64,000 nt of DNA from Muricea muricata (lineage: Eukaryota > Cnidaria > Anthozoa > Malacalcyonacea > Plexauridae): positions 65,667,855 through 65,731,854 of the forward strand of contig OY979717.1 of NCBI GenBank assembly GCA_963855995.1, in the 5' to 3' direction. Position numbers and translations under genes: made by a program. Below the pieces are notes generated by a model. The model was not told the origin of the DNA. It ran no database searches and saw only the letters and a list, made by a program, of their open reading frames with translations. Positions 1 through 12,059 of this stretch are shown here, one piece after another; within the stretch, counting starts at the first letter, position 1, and the number at the start of each line of letters is the position of its first letter.

Positions 1-1485
1 TATCAAAACGGCTGCACTGCTACATCAGCAATTTTACTTCAATAGTAAACTTTTAGAAGTTTATACTGTAATTCATATGCACCAATCTTATGAGCTGAAA
101 TTAAAATAAAGTATTTAACTGATAGTAATACTTTTAACTGTACCGATACTGACTGTACTGTAGGACAGAAATTGTCCACCATATATGGCACAATATATTT
201 CAAAATCTTGCGAGCATCTGCTAGAAGTCAAGGTTTCTATAAACAATGCTACTTGTGAAAAAGGGGGGGGGGGGTTAATATTCTTAAAAATTTTACACAT
301 ATCTAATAAAAAATATAAATGTTCGTTTGTTTTGTTTTGTTTCCTAAAGGTTTCCTGTTATGTAGAAGCTGGATTTCAGAACAACTGAAAAAGATGTTGG
401 CGGCGATAGCCAATTACTGGAAGAGTTATTAGCCAACGTGTAATAGTTAGGAAGTAGCTTATTCAGAAACAGTCACCCTGTAACAGCGTGTGTGCCGTGA
501 AACCAATGTTGTGTAGCGTCCTACAACTTCTACGGTGACGAAATAGTGATAGTACTGACTTCAGCGTACATATACTAGAAATACATGCATGCATGTAAAA
601 CCCCTCGCTTTAATATATCAAAGATGCAACTATATTTTCGGAACAAGAAGTATTCTCAGGCTTGTTGTCACAGCAAGACGCCGACACGGCAGTTTTTAAT
701 AATGAGTTTTATATTTTTTAAATAACTGTGAAAATAATGAAAAAATTACCAGCTTTAATGACAAAATACTTAATTTTTTAAATGTCTGTGGTCCGTATGT
801 CATTATGCGTAGTGTGAACTCTGGTACGGTATGAAATACAATTTATTACGCCACATTATTAAAACGTTTGATGAATATTTATAAACTATTAAATCTTTGC
901 TTTGCAATAAGAACCATTTCAAGCCATAATTTTTTCGTTAAAATAGCTACGGTCGTATTTTTTATCTGTAAATTATTTTCACACTTCCAATAAAACTAAA
1001 GTCTCGCTTTTACAAAACAAAGAAACGTAAACTTCGAAATTAAAATGTGGAATCATTACGGCTACGGAATAATCTGAATACGGCAATCTTTTAATAATAA
1101 TAATAATAATAATAATAATATAGTTTAATTAGAGAAAGTTTAAAGTATTTACAAATAAATACACCAGTTTAGCTAATAATGCTAATCTTCCACTGGGCCT
1201 TCTGTATAAACAATATGACTAAAAATAATTCATGCATCGATTTACAATTATGAAGAACATATGAATAAATTAAGAATGAAATTATAAACTTTACGCTTAA
1301 ATATAGATAACGACTCAGATGACTTAATATCTGGTGATAACATGTTATAAATAACTGCTCCATTATATTGAAGACCATGCATTTCTAGTTATGGCCAGCT
1401 TAAAGTTCGGTACCCATAAGTTCATATTAGAGGAGCTTCTAGTTCGACACTGGGAAACATACGAAGCTGGTTTAAACATACTACT
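1..1485. other. No gene recognised
   Basis: Only short spurious ORFs are present. A G-run lies at about 265-276 and a TAA microsatellite at 1092-1121. The stretch at about 785-834 recurs in inverted form at about 32286-32333, so at least part of this region is dispersed repeat. Confidence 0.5.
1092..1121. repeat. (TAA)n microsatellite
   Basis: About ten uninterrupted trinucleotide units can be read directly. Confidence 0.9.
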
Positions 1486-1893
1486 TCAATAATCTGGACT
1501 TATTAAGTTATTTACAGCTTTGTAAACTACAATAGCTACTCTATATATAACCCTATAATTGATTGGTAAGATCTTTGACTGTTCAAATAGTGATTTGGAA
1601 GAATAAAACTTAGACTTATCATAAATAAGTCTTAGGATAAGTTTCTGCAGCTTGTATATTCTTGATCTATGCGCTGATTGTCCCCAAATGGTGCAACAAT
1701 AATCAATCCTTGACTGAAAGAACGTTTTATAAAATAGTATCCTTGTGTTAAGAGGTAAGTATATTTTGATTCTACGAAACAACGCCATAATTTTACTAAG
1801 ATTGGATGCAAGTTCGTCAATGTGGGCTTCCCAAGACAAATGGTTATCAATTATTAACCCCAACACTTTTTCACACCTAACATTCTTGAGCAC
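1486..1893 (-). pseudogene. LINE reverse transcriptase 3' fragment
   Basis: An open 135-residue fragment matches the C-terminal end of the reverse transcriptase of non-LTR retrotransposons. It has the thumb-region pattern LGLIIDNHLSWEAHID followed by a lysine/arginine-rich helix and RIDYCCTIWG. The catalytic palm with YADD and the endonuclease are absent, so this is a truncated dead copy. The clade (CR1, L2 or Rex-like) cannot be fixed from this piece. It lies just left of the large P-type transposon. Confidence 0.75.
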
Positions 1894-3377
1894 CTTTTAT
1901 GAACGTTTCCGTTAACGTTTCCTTGTTGGCGCGTTTTTCGTCGTCTTTTCCGTATTTTTGATTTTTTTTATTGTTTTTTAATGATTTCGATTTGTTTCCC
2001 TACAGATTTCATGACATTTATCCTTAAAAACCCTCGGAAATCAATGACGTCAACTAAAAGGTCGAACGTCCAAACCAAACCAAACCAAACGAACACATAA
2101 TGGCGGATGACTTTCGCACACTGAGCTTTATTACATCTGGAGAAAGCACGCGCCGCCATCTTTGAAGCCATTTTAATGGCGGCGATTTGCAAAATTGGTT
2201 CCACTGAGCTCTATTTATATATCTGGGGATTGCGCTCCTATACTTTCGTCAGTCAAAAAGTGAAACCAAAAACATGGTGGCCGCGTGACGTAAAACGCGT
2301 CATTTGACATCACAGTCTGCTTATTCTCAGGTGATTTACCACTGACCGCGATTTTAAAGTTTTCAATCCCTCCTGTTTTCAGGCTTAAACTATAATTATA
2401 TAGATTTATCATTTGACTTGAGTGCTGTGTCCTGTTCTCAACAAAGTGTTCAGAAAGTTAATAAGAGTTAACTCCTTTGCGTTGGCTTTGTGTTTTAAAA
2501 TGTAAAAGAGGAAAACGAGTATTAAAAGTGTACTACAGTTGAATACAATATTTTCCGCATGTATTTAAAGTTTTACAATGATCTAAATTCAGAATGGGAC
2601 ATTTACACTACGGCGAACAATTCGCTGTAGTTCGCTGTAGCTTCTTCAAGATTTATTACTTTTCGTTCCAAAGCAGCAGATATGGTAAGAAAACAATAGC
2701 GATTCATTCAGTGGTATTTTAAGGAATATACAAAGCAGGATGGCAAGGAATTTCGAGGCAAATGATCAAAATAATTTGTATAAATTAATATTTCGAACGC
2801 AAACAAAGTCAACGTACTACATGGTGTATAAAAAAAGGAATCGAACTTAAAAGTGCTCAAGCGCTTTAAATATTCAATGCACACAAATAATTCTTTCATA
2901 GTCGAAGACCAGGCTTTTGGCTTTCGAATATCATCGTTTGTGAAATTTGGTGAAAGATTGAGCAAATACGAATCAAATTAAAATAGCCGTTCGAAGTTGC
3001 ATATTTTCACCTCTGCGCGTTACACTACAAGACAGCAAATAAGAAAAGAAAATGCTATTAATCACTTATCTGTCACGAGAAACGAGTAACTGGGCTAATA
3101 AGATTCATAAATTTTACAACCTAAGCTAAAATTTGTCAATTTTAATCCCAAAATGGGAGTAAATTTGAACGGATTCCGAACTGTGGAAATATGCGATTTC
3201 GACCGGCAATTTTTATTTCAGGATTCCTATTTGCTCAATTTTTCTTCAAATTTTACCAAAACGGTGGCATTCAAAAGCTAAACGCCTGTTGTTTCCAATT
3301 GTAATAATATACAAGGAGATGTTTCTGGGCTGTGATTGGTTGATTCGAGTGCAGTTAATCCCAAACATCACCCAGAA

Positions 3378-3480
3378 CAGTGCAAAAATCTGTAACACAG
3401 TGCAAAAATCTGTAACAACAGTGCAAAAATCTGTAACAACAGTGCAAAAATCTGTAACAACAGTGCAAAAATCGGTAATA
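3378..3480. repeat. 21-bp tandem repeat, five copies
   Basis: The unit GTGCAAAAATCTGTAACAAC repeats five times with little divergence; the first junction has lost bases and the last copy has CGG for CTG. The period is a multiple of three, so frames stay open and give the repeated peptide VQKSVTT. That reading frame is a by-product and is not called as a gene. Confidence 0.9.
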
Positions 3481-3777
3481 AGCTCTTTGAGCGATGGGAT
3501 TTACTCGCTGAAAAACCAAAAATATGGCGGCCGAATTTTCACGTTTGCTTAAAGATTTCGTCGAAATTTCAACACAACTTGGGATTCTTCTCTGACAATT
3601 ATGATCACAAAACAAACTCTAAAGTATGCTGGAACTTTGTACATAAAACTTTTAGCCATGGCTTTTGTAAACATGAATTTTTTAAGCGAAGAAATTCGAG
3701 AATGAGTGCACTTGCATAATGCGAAGTTGTAAGTACAAAATGCTTGTTTGGACATTTCCTTTTTATATTATTAATAA

Positions 3778-3938
3778 GTAATAGTATAATTTCTCGTGCA
3801 ATTACGGAAAACAAGCGCTCGTGAGTTTTTAAAAACCGCAAATAGCACTCGTCCTTCGGACTCGTGCTATTTTGCAGTTTTTAAAAACTCACTCGTGCTT
3901 GTTTATCCGTAATTGCACGAGAAATTATACTATTACCT
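3778..3938. mobile_element. Fold-back element (about 160 bp)
   Basis: The arms AGTAATAGTATAATTTCTCG (left) and CGAGAAATTATACTATTACC (right) are inverted copies that continue inward to a small centre around CCTTCGGAC. It could form one long hairpin. No coding capacity; probably a miniature inverted-repeat element nested in the 2202-4656 element. Confidence 0.75.
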
Positions 3939-4656
3939 ATGCTTAAAGAATTATTTCCATACAATAAATATTGAGTGTGCTAGGCCACTCCAAAGTTCGA
4001 TTACCTGTTTTATACACCCTTTATACATTAGATTTCTCTGTATTCTTTGACTTTTTACTATTTTCGCATTAAACTTCGCTTAAATGTAGAGAAAACGGCG
4101 GCGATGTTTTTGGTGGTATTTTCCGAAATGTATGTGTTTTCCTGGCGATGATATCGCCGTATAGATAGACAGATAGGTATTTGGTCACGATAATATTGTA
4201 AGCTACAAGCTTGCTTACTAATTAACTTTAAAACTGTGAAGTTTTCTGCTTTTGAAGGGAAGATAATCACTTTTATGCATAGTAAATTTACAAATAATAG
4301 GCTAGATTGAAAGAAATTTTATTGCCATTTAAAGTGGCGTTTTCCTTGTGTAAATAGCTTATATTAAACCAGAGATATGCTTCGCAACATCCATCGTTCG
4401 AATTTGAACGAGCTACTAGTAATATGCCGTCGGCAAGGAGTTTTGCATCTTGGCGTAGTGTACACGGTCCCACCCTGGGAAACTGAACAATAAACTTCAC
4501 TATTTTAAAAATATTTCCTGATTTCATTTGAAAGAATCGCCTTTAGCTGTGGTCAGTGAAAACTTTATGAGAATAAGTCGTTTGGTCCGCCATGTTTTTT
4601 GGCTTCGGCGCTTATTCGAGAACGCCATCTCCAGATATATTAAGTATAGCTCAGTG

Positions 4657-5484
4657 ATTGGTTTCCGATCATTTTCCCGATTGGTTCCAGTGAACTCTAT
4701 GAAGACTGGAACGATACCTTCAGGTAAATATATCTTATTGAATGCTCTGACATATAATCCGGCCGAGTATTTTACGAGTTTCGAAAACAAGTTGCGAGTT
4801 GCATACTAAATAAGGAAAAACAGTTTACACTGACATCATCATTCTTTTATCTGATTGGATAAAATATTGCAAATACAAAAACTGTCAATCAAGTTTTACA
4901 TTTTTCATTTTGACCGCAAAAAGTCGGATTTTTGCTTCGTCTATACCAGAAAAACCGGTATAGACGAGGGCAAATACGGCTTTTACCGTGTAATCCGCTC
5001 TCAGATTTTTCGTGTTCTCGTGACCTTATTTGGTAAAATGGCGTCATTGTCATATAATAAATAGCCTTATCTTTAGGTGAAGCCAAGATGGCGGAAATTG
5101 AAGGCCGTCTTGTAGGTATAAAACACGCGTGTTTTTTGCGTGGGGTAATCACGAGACAAAAAAGCATGGTGACTATGGCGCGATTCTCAATCGAAGCATC
5201 CTGTCTAAAGACCCAAAAATTTGTACTTTTGGTTTGAATTTACACGATTTTTATGGTATTTTTAAAAGAACTTGTGACTGAGAAGGGGTTTTTTTTGGAT
5301 AAAAATAGTGGATCAAACGGATATTAAACTTATTCTACGAGGATTTTGAATGTGGTTAAACCTGGGTCAATAAACACATTCGAACGTCGTTGAACAGCAA
5401 AGAATGCATTTGTTTTAAATAAACAATCAACGAAATATAAGATAAGTATTGTATTATTTTAACACCCTTTACAAACTTGGATAA
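4657..5484. other. 3' flank of the P-type transposase gene, non-coding
   Basis: This stretch lies between the nested element and the end of the transposase reading frame. It contains a short perfect hairpin at about 4939-4967 (CGTCTATACC paired with GGTATAGACG) and no supported gene. Confidence 0.5.
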
Positions 5485-8084
5485 CTATTGATTTCTAAAC
5501 AAGATTAATTTGTTCAACTGGTGCCTGGCACTGGGCATTCCACTATGTACAACTGTCTCGCTAAAATGTTTCCCGTACGTAAAGAGACGAATGGTAAAGT
5601 ATTTATTCGATGTCCATTTGATTAGTTTTATTTGATGCTCATTTTCCTCCACGTTCGCGTTTAAACCCATCTCATGGTCTTCAAATACAGAATTGTTGAC
5701 ACTTAGAAGAAAATGATTGCAAACTTCGAGTATCATCTTGGTTTTTAGATTTTTCGCGTTGCTGATTCCGTTTTGGCAAACATATTGTTTGAAGATGTGT
5801 TCACATTGTTCAATGGTAGTAAAAACGGACTTTGATGGTATACGCAATCCACCGTTATTCACAAATTGCGTGAATGCAGCAGCTGTTGAAACTTCATTGT
5901 ATGCAGACTGTCCACAGTAATCGTGATTTGATTCTGCTCTGTTAATACTGCCAACAAGACAATCTTTGCATGCTTGACAGGTGAGTTTCTTTACGAGTTT
6001 CGACACCATGAACCCGCCAATATAAAAAAGAATGTTCGAAATAAAGTCAGAGTGAATGCCCCGGTCCAAATGTTCGAACATCAAACTCTCCTCTGCCTCT
6101 TCCAGGGAATTGTTTGCATCGGCATTCTCATCCTTGTCCTCTTCTAAAGACATTCCACTTAATGGGGACTGGTGTTTGTTACTGTGAAAAATTGGAATGA
6201 TAGAATTGTCTGCAAAATCTGTACAGTTTGCATTTTTTGATCCAGTGATAGCATTCTTCATCATCATTTGGCGCAGGGCATACTTGAACTGCAAGCAGTT
6301 GTGATTGTTGTTCCATCCGCTTCGAGACCGAATGCAGGAGAACAAAAGTTCTAGGTGATCTTGGTGATCTTGAGGTCAAGTTTATCTTTAAGGAGAGTAA
6401 ATATTTTGCTGTGGATTGCAGCATATCTTCACACATAACCTTGTTTGTTGAACGTAGGGGCTGTTTGTATCCTTTTCCCACAGGGTTTCTCGAATTTAGC
6501 ATGTCGAAAAGCCGATCAATTGTTCTTACAAATTTAACTGTTCCACTGCTATTTTGAAATTTTTGATTTTTCATGCCAACATCTAAAAACTCTGTCGCAT
6601 CAGCCACAGATGAACTGAGTGTTTGTGCCGCAAGTCTTACATTCATCTTGTGCCTTTCATACTTGATGTGGTTGAATGAAAGCTTGTTTGCCATCTTTAA
6701 ACCCTCTTCCTGTTGAAGCATATGGAATTGTTGGAAATAATGCCATTGTATTTTTTGACCATCTTCATCAGTAATGGTACCAAAGAATGCCAATGCATTT
6801 CTTGCCAATTTCACCATGTGGCTTGGATCTGCAATCATAAACACGTCTTCTCCTGTAGTTGGATGTTGGAATTTTGTCTGAAAGGTATCATATGTGGTAC
6901 CAAACTGACATCTTAGTAGCTCAAAAGTACTCAAGTTTACTGATGTTCCGTCTGCAGTTACAGACCATACCTTTAAACCAGCATCAGATGCCATTTCCAG
7001 AGCTGTCTTAATTAATTGTGCTTGAGTTGTTGATTCAACTTTAGCAGTTAGAAAGTAGCCAACAGGGCACTTCCAATGGCTTCTGGTCCCAACAAGAAGA
7101 AAAACGTGTGCTTCTGATGCTAAGGTGTCTGGGTCATCAAGAACAAGGCCACCCTCGCCATAGTCTACAAAACCAACGTATCGATCATTCTTTGGCTCCC
7201 ATACTGTTTGCTTTCTAATAGACATTGCATCTATTATTAAGCAACAGTCCCTTTTAATGGCTTTTTTGCTGACCTTGCTTTCCAATGCAGTAAAAGCTTC
7301 TTTGGAAAAGCCTGGTTCGTAGTTGACAGAGGATAACCATTTTCGAAGCAATGAAGGATGAGGCAGAGGAATTATTGATCTCACATATTTGAAGGCCTTA
7401 GCCGAATAAAAGTAGAGTGTTAGTGCAAACTCTTTTACTTGATCATCATATCTTCTTGCTGATGGTGCACTTGTTACATTGTTCTTAGTATTTTGGAAAA
7501 GGAAGAACTGTAGGTTGTCAAATGCTGCGTGTAGTATTCCTGCTCGCTCGGAACTGATAACTAATTTTTCCTGTAAGTGGGAAATCAAATTTGCCATATT
7601 CTCTAACTTTTTCTTTTATCGTCTTAGCTTCTGTTGCAAGTTCTTAATTTTTTGTCTCAACTTTTGCTGCAAATCTGGCTTCTTTTCCGGTTTTTCCTCT
7701 TCGTCAGTTGACTCTTCTTGCGATTCATCTTCATGTTGTTTTCTTGCGTAGTTGTGCTCAAGGAAGATCTTTTTTGCTGGTGACATGTCATCTGGGTCAT
7801 CAGGGGGAAGTGGATGTTTCCTTGGAATCCCTAACCTGTTTCTTTCTTCATTTAAAAGACGCATTGCATTAGGTTGCTCCAATGTTGAAAATACTGATGG
7901 AATTGCATGTTTTTTTAACCTACAGGTCTTACCAGAAGATGGTGGGATAATATAATCATGGTGTTCAAAATGGTGACTACAAATGAAACTTTATTTAGTT
8001 GCTCTCCACAGTTGGCCATCTTTGTTTATTATCACAACAGTATTCTCCCATTTGTTAAGCAAGTGTGGATCTTTTAAAGGGAAC
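5485..8084 (-). pseudogene. THAP/P-element transposase, broken
   Basis: Read on the minus strand from a splice acceptor at 8085, the sequence starts with the second half of a THAP zinc finger: FPLKDPHLLNKWE, then ICSHHFEHHDY and KKHAIPSVF. A charged coiled-coil linker follows, then a THAP9/P-type RNase H-like core with LIIDAMSIRKQTVWE and SVTADGTSVNLSTFELL (two candidate catalytic aspartates), HMVKLARNALAFFG, and a C-terminal block LFSCIRSRSGWNNN. The known role of the family is cut-and-paste transposition. Breaks visible: an in-frame TAA inside the THAP domain (about 7997), another TAA at 7616-7618 where glutamine is likely, and a frameshift near 6365 joining the 7597-6179 and 6345-5485 frames. 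The first THAP exon, with the CxxC pair, was not located. The gene is inactive as it stands. Confidence 0.85.
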
Positions 8085-8122
8085 CTGTAGTAGTTATGGT
8101 TATAATATGAGTTGGTAAAAAT

Positions 8123-8783
8123 TAGGCTGTTGCGGTATATCGAAATATCGACAAATATCGGTTTTTTTAAAATATCGGTTTATCGATATTGCTTTTTTCG
8201 GTTTATCGATATTTGATATATCAAAATTATCGAAATAAATTCGGTATTTTCGATATTTTCGGATTTCTTGGAGTAGCTAATAGGTTTTTAATCGCCTTTT
8301 GATTACTTTTTAATTATTATCGCACGCGCTTTAATGGTCTAATTAGCAAATATGCCTTGTTGTTTTTCATGAAAAGTTTCAATGTAATGCATTCCAAGCG
8401 CGTTTCATGTATGAGTCACCACCAGCATTGAGACATTGTTTATTTCAAGTTCATCTCGATTCGACGATAACCTGGTAACTTACGATATTTTATCATGCCA
8501 AGCGCTGTTTGGGATCACTTCGAAAGGGGAAAAGATAACGATCCCATATGTCGTCAAAAGGCCAAAATACGCTCGCTTCCCTAACCAGCATGCGCAGGTA
8601 TCGCGGACGACTTCAATCATTTTCCGTTACCTAAAAATTCTTGTGTTGGACGATCGGACGTTAGGCGCACACAATTTTTTCAAGGACGAAAAAAATTTTA
8701 AAAAAATATCGAAATATCGATATTATCGGTATTTTTTTTTCGATATATCGATATCGGGTTTTTTTCAATACCGCAACAGCCTA
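8123..8783 (+). mobile_element. Non-autonomous hAT-type element
   Basis: Terminal inverted repeats TAGGCTGTTGCGGTAT (8123) and ATACCGCAACAGCCTA (ending 8783) are perfect inverse copies. They are flanked by the perfect 8-bp duplication GTAAAAAT (8115-8122 and 8784-8791). An 8-bp duplication with TAGG-type ends fits hAT. Many ATATCGATAT-like words form subterminal repeats next to both ends. It sits in the likely first intron of the THAP transposase. Inside is a remnant of a BED zinc finger (8495-8584), so it looks like an internal-deletion derivative of an autonomous hAT. Confidence 0.85.
8495..8584 (+). pseudogene. BED zinc-finger remnant of a hAT transposase
   Basis: The ATG at 8495 opens a 29-codon frame containing SAVWDHFERG and later a single cysteine in DPICRQK. 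This resembles the start of BED fingers (S-x-V-W-x-F, then C-x2-C), but the second cysteine is not preserved and a stop follows. I infer that it is the N-terminal stub of the transposase from which this element was deleted. Confidence 0.5.
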
Positions 8784-9088
8784 GTAAAAATGTACTTCAG
8801 ATTGAATTCATGATATATATGATTGTATATATTTTATATTTTGTAGTGTATATTAGTTCTACTGTTTTATACCACAGCTTGTTTCTCTATGCCCTCTGCA
8901 TATGACCGTTCGACTAATTGTCTGACTACTCCAACCTACTAAAGACAATATCTGTTGTTTTTCTGTAAATAGCCTTTATAGGAGCAAACGTGCTCATGAG
9001 CATAATCCTTAGGTTGTCCTTAGCCCTGTTTTAAAATTTGCCCTCTCTGAGCCAAGTGAATTAAATTATCCAAAATATAAATGTTTGA

Positions 9089-9140
9089 GTTTATTGTACA
9101 ATATCCTTGCCATATTTGGCAAGGATATTGTACAATAAAC
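9089..9140. repeat. Perfect 24-bp hairpin
   Basis: The arm GTTTATTGTACAATATCCTT plus four more bases is followed by the loop TATT and its exact reverse complement. The 52-nt perfect stem-loop lies inside the large P-type element upstream of its transposase gene. It may be a remnant of a small inverted-repeat insertion; no function is assigned. Confidence 0.85.
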
Positions 9141-9746
9141 ATTTTTCCTTGCAGCAGAAAATTGTATTAGGAAAATGATGACTTTAACTCCCCTTCCTTA
9201 AAAAGGCATAGAACCCACAAATCAGGGTGAGATGTGTTTTTTGCAGACATATGTGTCAATTTGTGCCAGAGTAGAAAATGTATGTATTTTACTTTCTGAT
9301 TGCATACAGGGTGGTTAGCTTTACAAACTGTGTGTCAATGTACCTGAATAAAAGAGCTAATTTGGGAGAAATATGAGATTTTTAGAGGGTCCTGAAAAGG
9401 GTAAACTGGGGGCTAGGAATTGCATATTTTTGCTGGGAAAATATGACTCCATGCACTGGGACTTTCCACAAAACAATAGAAAATTTTGTGCACTTGGACA
9501 ACGGGATTAGTAGCCCTTCAGGACCATGTTTTTATAATTCAAAGATATAAAATATACCAGAAGGCAATTTCAACTTTTTACATCCAACTGATCCAAGTTA
9601 TACATACATAAATCTGTACATTCAATGAAAGACTGTAGAGTATACTCAGGCGCCAAGCTTACAAATTTTATATACAACAACATTGAACATGAAAATTGAA
9701 AAAATAAACTTAAAAGAAAGAAACTCTAATTTTCAAATACCTGTTA

Positions 9747-10344
9747 TGCCTCAGTCATTTGTAACCACGCCCCACCCCCCCCCCCTTACCCCCCCACCCC
9801 CGGGACACAGCGGGGAACTTAACACTAACCAAGTGTTAAAAACTGTTAATTTACCCACCCCTGGTGCAAAGTTACTTGTTAAACCCCCAGTATGGCAGGG
9901 CCAGAAAACATCCAAATCAACCAGATCACACATTAATTTAAAAATTATAACAAGAAAATAGTAACAGTTGATACAAATATATAAAGCTCGTGTTTATAAA
10001 TTGCGTTCAATCATGCATATCAAATTTCAAATAGATCTTTTAATATTGCTGAAATAAATAAGGTAAAACCTGATTTAATGTATACCTACTGTAAGTTTAT
10101 GAATTGCTAAGGATACATAAACATATTAAAAATCATGCTTTCTACAGTTGTTTTGTAGGACGCCATTTTAAGACCGGCTGATAAATCCTGGTTTGATTCC
10201 CCGGTGTTAAAATTCGTAGTTAATTCCACGGCACTACGGGGCATATTGCGCTGTTAAATGGCGTTAAATCCCCGTTATATTTTTGAACATTCCCGCTATG
10301 TCCCGGGGGTGGGGGTGGGGGCGTGGTTACAAATGACTGAGGCA
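9747..10344. mobile_element. TTA-flanked inverted-repeat element
   Basis: The ends TGCCTCAGTCATTTGTAACC (9747) and GGTTACAAATGACTGAGGCA (ending 10344) are exact inverse copies. Similarity continues through a C-rich (left) or G-rich (right) tract to about 75 bp. TTA occurs on both sides (9744-9746 and 10345-10347). A 3-bp TTA duplication suggests a PIF/Harbinger-like MITE, but the ends alone do not prove it. There is no coding capacity. Confidence 0.75.
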
Positions 10345-10796
10345 TTAAATACAAAACTTCAAATAGTTCAGGCTGGTGTTCCTCATCAAAAATCTTGCAA
10401 TTGTCGACATTTTCAAGACTTTATTAATTTTTCGTTCCTGTCCAAGGCCAAGTATATAATGAATAACTTGTACATCTTTGAATAAATCGTAAAAGTCCCA
10501 AAAAATTCATCAAAATCATTCTCATTGACAAAAAAATTCACTTCGAAAAAGATCCATATCACATCCAGAGGGGTGGGGGGGGGGGGGGGGGTGAAAAACG
10601 CCGCGGGCTCAAAATTCAGCCTGGCTAGCGGTTACTACCTTTAGCCGTTGCCATATATATGGCGTCAAATGGCGTGAGATGGCGTCAAATGGCGTCATGA
10701 TTCGTCAGAAATCCGCCATGTTTTTGGCTTCCACTGCTTGACTGAACAGAGATTGGCGTGCTCTCTCCACATGTAATATAACTCAGTGCTTTCGCA

Positions 10797-11654
10797 TCTC
10801 AGAATTAGTAACCCTCGCCCCGGGCTTCGTCCGGGCAGCGCTCCGCGCTGCGGCTCGGAGATTATTCCATCAAAACTCGTCAAACTAAAATAACACAACA
10901 AAGCTACGCTAAATACAATTGCACTCTATGCAACAATATAAATACATAAGCTAAGTAATGTCAATAGGTACTAAGTGGTAACATAAAGACTTACGTTTGT
11001 GTAGGAACACGTAACAACTTGACAAAATAGACTATATACCAAAGGACTAACTAGAGACACATTGCTATAACATCAAAGCGAACGAGTTCTACGTAAAAAC
11101 GTCACGCCCCTTTGTGGGCAGTTCCATTAATATGTCTATCAATATGTCGCAAAACATTATACATATCACATTAAAGGCGGATTCCGCAACACACCCTACT
11201 TGGAAAAAACATTGTCCATGCAATCCATAGCTAATTACATTTTATCCTTAATGAAGACTAAGAGAAATGTATCTTAGCATGTGCCAGTTAGCGAAAGACA
11301 AGTCACTAAAAATGCTATGAAACTGTACTTATACTATACTTACTAATTTTGCAGTATTAGGTGCTACAGGTGATAATATTCATGTATCTTCTTTTAATAC
11401 AGTCGTTTTCGTTGCTGTACAGTATTGCATTTGTTTGTACAGTAATTATGTACGCTGATGTAATATAATTAATAAATTAATACTTAATTCTCCGTTGTGA
11501 ATAAAAATTTTATTGCGTTTATTGGGTACTAGAAGACGTTTTCGCTTGGGACTCTGCAGACCATAGAGTGACTATATTAGAACCTGATATATATTGAAAC
11601 CATTTTACGTTAGTCTACTATCCAATATATAAGCTGCGTATCCAACTTTAAATT
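10797..11654. other. Intergenic, no gene seen
   Basis: Immediately right of the large P-type element is a GC-rich patch (10818-10860) with two small hairpins (CCCGG-GCTT-CGTCCGGG and CAGCGCTCCGCGCTG). The rest is AT-rich with no supported ORF. Confidence 0.5.
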
Positions 11655-12050
11655 CGTCATTGCACCAATGATACCATTACACCAATAACGTCCACTACAC
11701 CAATAATGTCCATTACACCAACGACGTCCATTACACCAAGGATGTCTACTGCACCAACAACGTCCATTACACCAATGACGTCCGCTATACCAAGGATGTC
11801 CATTACATCAATAACGTCCATTACACTAATAACGTCATTAGACACACGTCTATTACGCAAACAATGTCTATTACACCGAATAATGTCCATTACACTAATA
11901 ACGTGCATTACACCAACAACGTGCATTACACCAACGACGTCTATTACACCAATGACGTCTATTATACTAATAACGTCCATAACACCAATAACGTCTATTA
12001 CACCAATAACTTCCATTGCATCAACAACGTCTATTACAACCAATAACGTC
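11655..12050. repeat. 18-bp minisatellite
   Basis: The unit ATTACACCAATAACGTCC recurs about 22 times with point changes. The period is divisible by three, so both strands carry long stop-free frames (128 residues on minus rich in GVMDVI, 115 on plus rich in SITPTT). These frames follow from the repeat period. Confidence 0.9.
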
Positions 12051-12059
12051 TAATACTAC

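Larger units (their letters stand above)
2202..4656. mobile_element. Nested P-type element, non-autonomous
   Basis: The left end CACTGAGCTCTATTTATATA at 2202 and the right end TATAGCTCAGTG at 4656 are inverted copies of the same terminal family as the surrounding element. The flanks ATTGGTTC (2194-2201) and ATTGGTTT (4657-4664) match at 7 of 8 positions, as expected of an aged 8-bp target duplication. No transposase reading frame is visible inside. It carries a 21-bp tandem repeat (3378-3480) and a fold-back (3778-3938). The subterminal motif TGACGTAAAACGCGTCA at about 2284-2302 is shared with the element at 43577-48014. Confidence 0.75.
2119..10788 (-). mobile_element. P-element-type transposon, 8.7 kb, nested host
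   Basis: The left end at 2119 begins CACTGAGCTTTATTACATCTGG and the right end at 10788 is the matching reverse complement, ending in ACTCAGTG. Both ends are flanked by the perfect 8-bp direct repeat CTTTCGCA (2111-2118 and 10789-10796). An 8-bp duplication plus a THAP/P transposase inside (minus strand) is the signature of the P superfamily. The element has been enlarged by later insertions: another P-type element (2202-4656), a hAT element (8123-8783) and a TTA-flanked element (9747-10344). A G-run of about 20 lies at 10571-10590, inside the right end. The first THAP exon, expected between 8800 and 10600, was not found. Confidence 0.85.

Noticed and set aside
3289-3552. 87-residue ORF with VQKSVTT repeats
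   Set aside because: It is explained by a 21-bp tandem repeat inside a transposon.
11657-12053. 128- and 115-residue ORFs
   Set aside because: They are produced by an 18-bp minisatellite; open on both strands with no start context or domain.
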